Shown: one piece after another, positions 17,633 through 18,794 of the stretch | Layout: every line of letters begins with the position of its first letter | Position numbering within the stretch: position 1 is the stretch's first letter | Origin: Stenocarpella maydis | Lineage: Eukaryota; Ascomycota; Sordariomycetes; Diaporthales; Diaporthaceae | NCBI GenBank assembly: GCA_002270565.1 | Contig: NQMI01000237.1 | Location: 21,655 to 40,448, forward strand | Length of the DNA: 18,794 bases | Reading direction: 5' to 3' | The notes under the pieces: generated by a model | The model's database searches: none | What the model saw: the letters and a program-made list of their open reading frames with translations, nothing else | What the model was told of the DNA's origin: nothing | Translations under genes and position numbers: made by a program

Positions 17633-18794
17633 GAGCGAGCAGTGGCCCGCCTGACACGGCACCCACCACGCTGCCAGGGTTGGGCGAGGACGGGCCCGGC
17701 GCGAGGAATGAAAACGCAGCCTGGGTGCCCGAGGGGTGCTCCTCAAGGTGGCTCCGGCAGGTCTTTTGATGTCATGACAACCGAGCCGGTCCGAGACGTG
17801 TGCCACGCTCGGAGGGTCAACAAGATGGGAAAGTGTGGACCGCAGCCGAATATGCCGGCTGCATGCATAATGAAAGGCGTTCACGGGGCCAAGGGAGAAT
17901 GGGGAAATGGTATTGACCGGGGCTTCGCGTGATGCAACGGACGTCATGCGATGGCAAGCGGGGACATCTCCTCAAATGCGGTCTTGACCGAGCATGTATT
18001 TATCATCATTATGTGTCGCCCCCCGAGGAGGCAGAAATCTAGGAGCTTAGCTTGGGATCAGTCCTCGGTCTATACGGTGCAAACTTGATACCGGTCCAGT
18101 ATCATCGACAGAAGGGACGGCAGGCGATCTGTCCAGGAGTAGGGTCCCTCCAGCCCTCGTGGCCCTTGCAAGTGCTTTCCCCATGGAAAACATGCTTTTG
18201 CAAACGTGCCCATCTCCTTAGCTCCCCAGCCAATGTCAGCACTGACTTGCACGGGCGCTTGGTTTATATAACGCAGACGATATGGCGATGCCACAACCAA
18301 GTCAAACAAAGTTTTCTACTTTGGTGGTTCCCAACAATGCATGCGCGATGTCGCCCGAGCGCCTCGAACCCGGGCTTTCCTTTGCCACTCAGCGACTCGG
18401 AGCTGCCAAGCGGGATGCCCCCTCGTGCCATCTGGGTGCCCCGCGTCCGTAGCAAGCCCGCCATCGTGTTTGAGGCTTCACAAGACGAGCGCCACGCCCG
18501 TGCATCGTGCATGTGCACGGGGGGGGACGGGGGCGAACGAGCGAGCATACTATGTACAATAATAGTGTACAAAGACACACCCCGGCTCCAGCCCAAAAGC
18601 CTGGCGACAGCCTCGACCGGGGTGGCTGCCCTCCTCTCCGAGCATCCGATCTAAAAGCACCTGTCGTGGGCGAGATGCTGGCCCGTGCCTGCAAGGACTT
18701 GAGACGTTTCCAGTGCGGCAGCCCCCCTCCCCCTCCCCCCACGTTGGATATCTGCTCCCGTCACGATCTAGACGCACCGGGCAGATGCCCACAC
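17633..18794. other. erd2 3' region and downstream intergenic sequence
   Basis: No further gene is recognised. The first few hundred bases are likely erd2 3' UTR, with weak poly(A)-like AATGAAAG near 17868. A TATA-like GGTTTATATAACG lies near 18260-18272 (plus strand). The 200-codon plus frame at 18052-18654 opens at TTG, overlaps minus frames and has no family resemblance. A C-rich tract, C6-T-C5-T-C6, lies at 18722-18740. Confidence 0.5.

Noticed and set aside
17054..17947. 297-codon minus-strand frame opposite erd2
   Set aside because: It is antisense to the conserved KDEL receptor exons and has no motif of its own.
18052..18654. 200-codon plus-strand frame near the right end
   Set aside because: It opens at TTG, overlaps minus-strand frames and resembles no family; a coding role is unsupported.

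Overview
This window looks like nuclear DNA from a filamentous ascomycete fungus, most likely a Sordariomycete and perhaps Hypocreales. The grounds are two genes with short GT-AG introns (61-83 nt) and CTGAC-type branch sites, GC-rich coding exons, and fungal gene families. One long AT-rich block also carries the marks of repeat-induced point mutation (RIP). The genus cannot be fixed from sequence alone.

The left third (about 700-5600) is an AT-rich island. On the minus strand it is a decayed Ty3/gypsy-type LTR retrotransposon. Reading leftward, gag begins near 5197, a zinc knuckle lies at 4232-4273, a protease motif near 2895, reverse transcriptase at about 1700-2400 and RNase H at about 940-1300. 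Stops arise mostly as CAA/CAG to TAA/TAG and TGG to TAG, and key residues are changed by C-to-T or G-to-A transitions. No integrase is recognisable, so the element seems truncated at its left end, next to a three-copy 25-bp tandem repeat. At its right edge lie an inverted repeat, two telomere-like CCCTAA units, a tRNA-like hairpin series ending in nine T, and a cluster of palindromes.

The middle (about 6,060-12,350) is gene-poor. Its only gene-like content is a possible F-box/leucine-rich-repeat relic at 7551-8178, apparently split by a frameshift. The many open frames at 8.7-11.6 kb overlap one another on both strands and show no family resemblance.

The right third holds three confident genes. 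A small secreted LicD-family protein (plus strand, 12352-13214, one intron) converges on a ubiquitin-like/WLM metalloprotease of the Wss1 type (minus strand, 14816-15901, no intron). That gene is divergent from a KDEL receptor, erd2 (plus strand, 16774-17632, four exons rebuilt here). Only erd2 and the protease share a promoter region. Their roles (ER retrieval, DNA-protein crosslink or SUMO-related proteolysis, surface glycan phospho-modification) do not form an evident pathway, and I see no biosynthetic cluster, defence island or other new multi-gene system.
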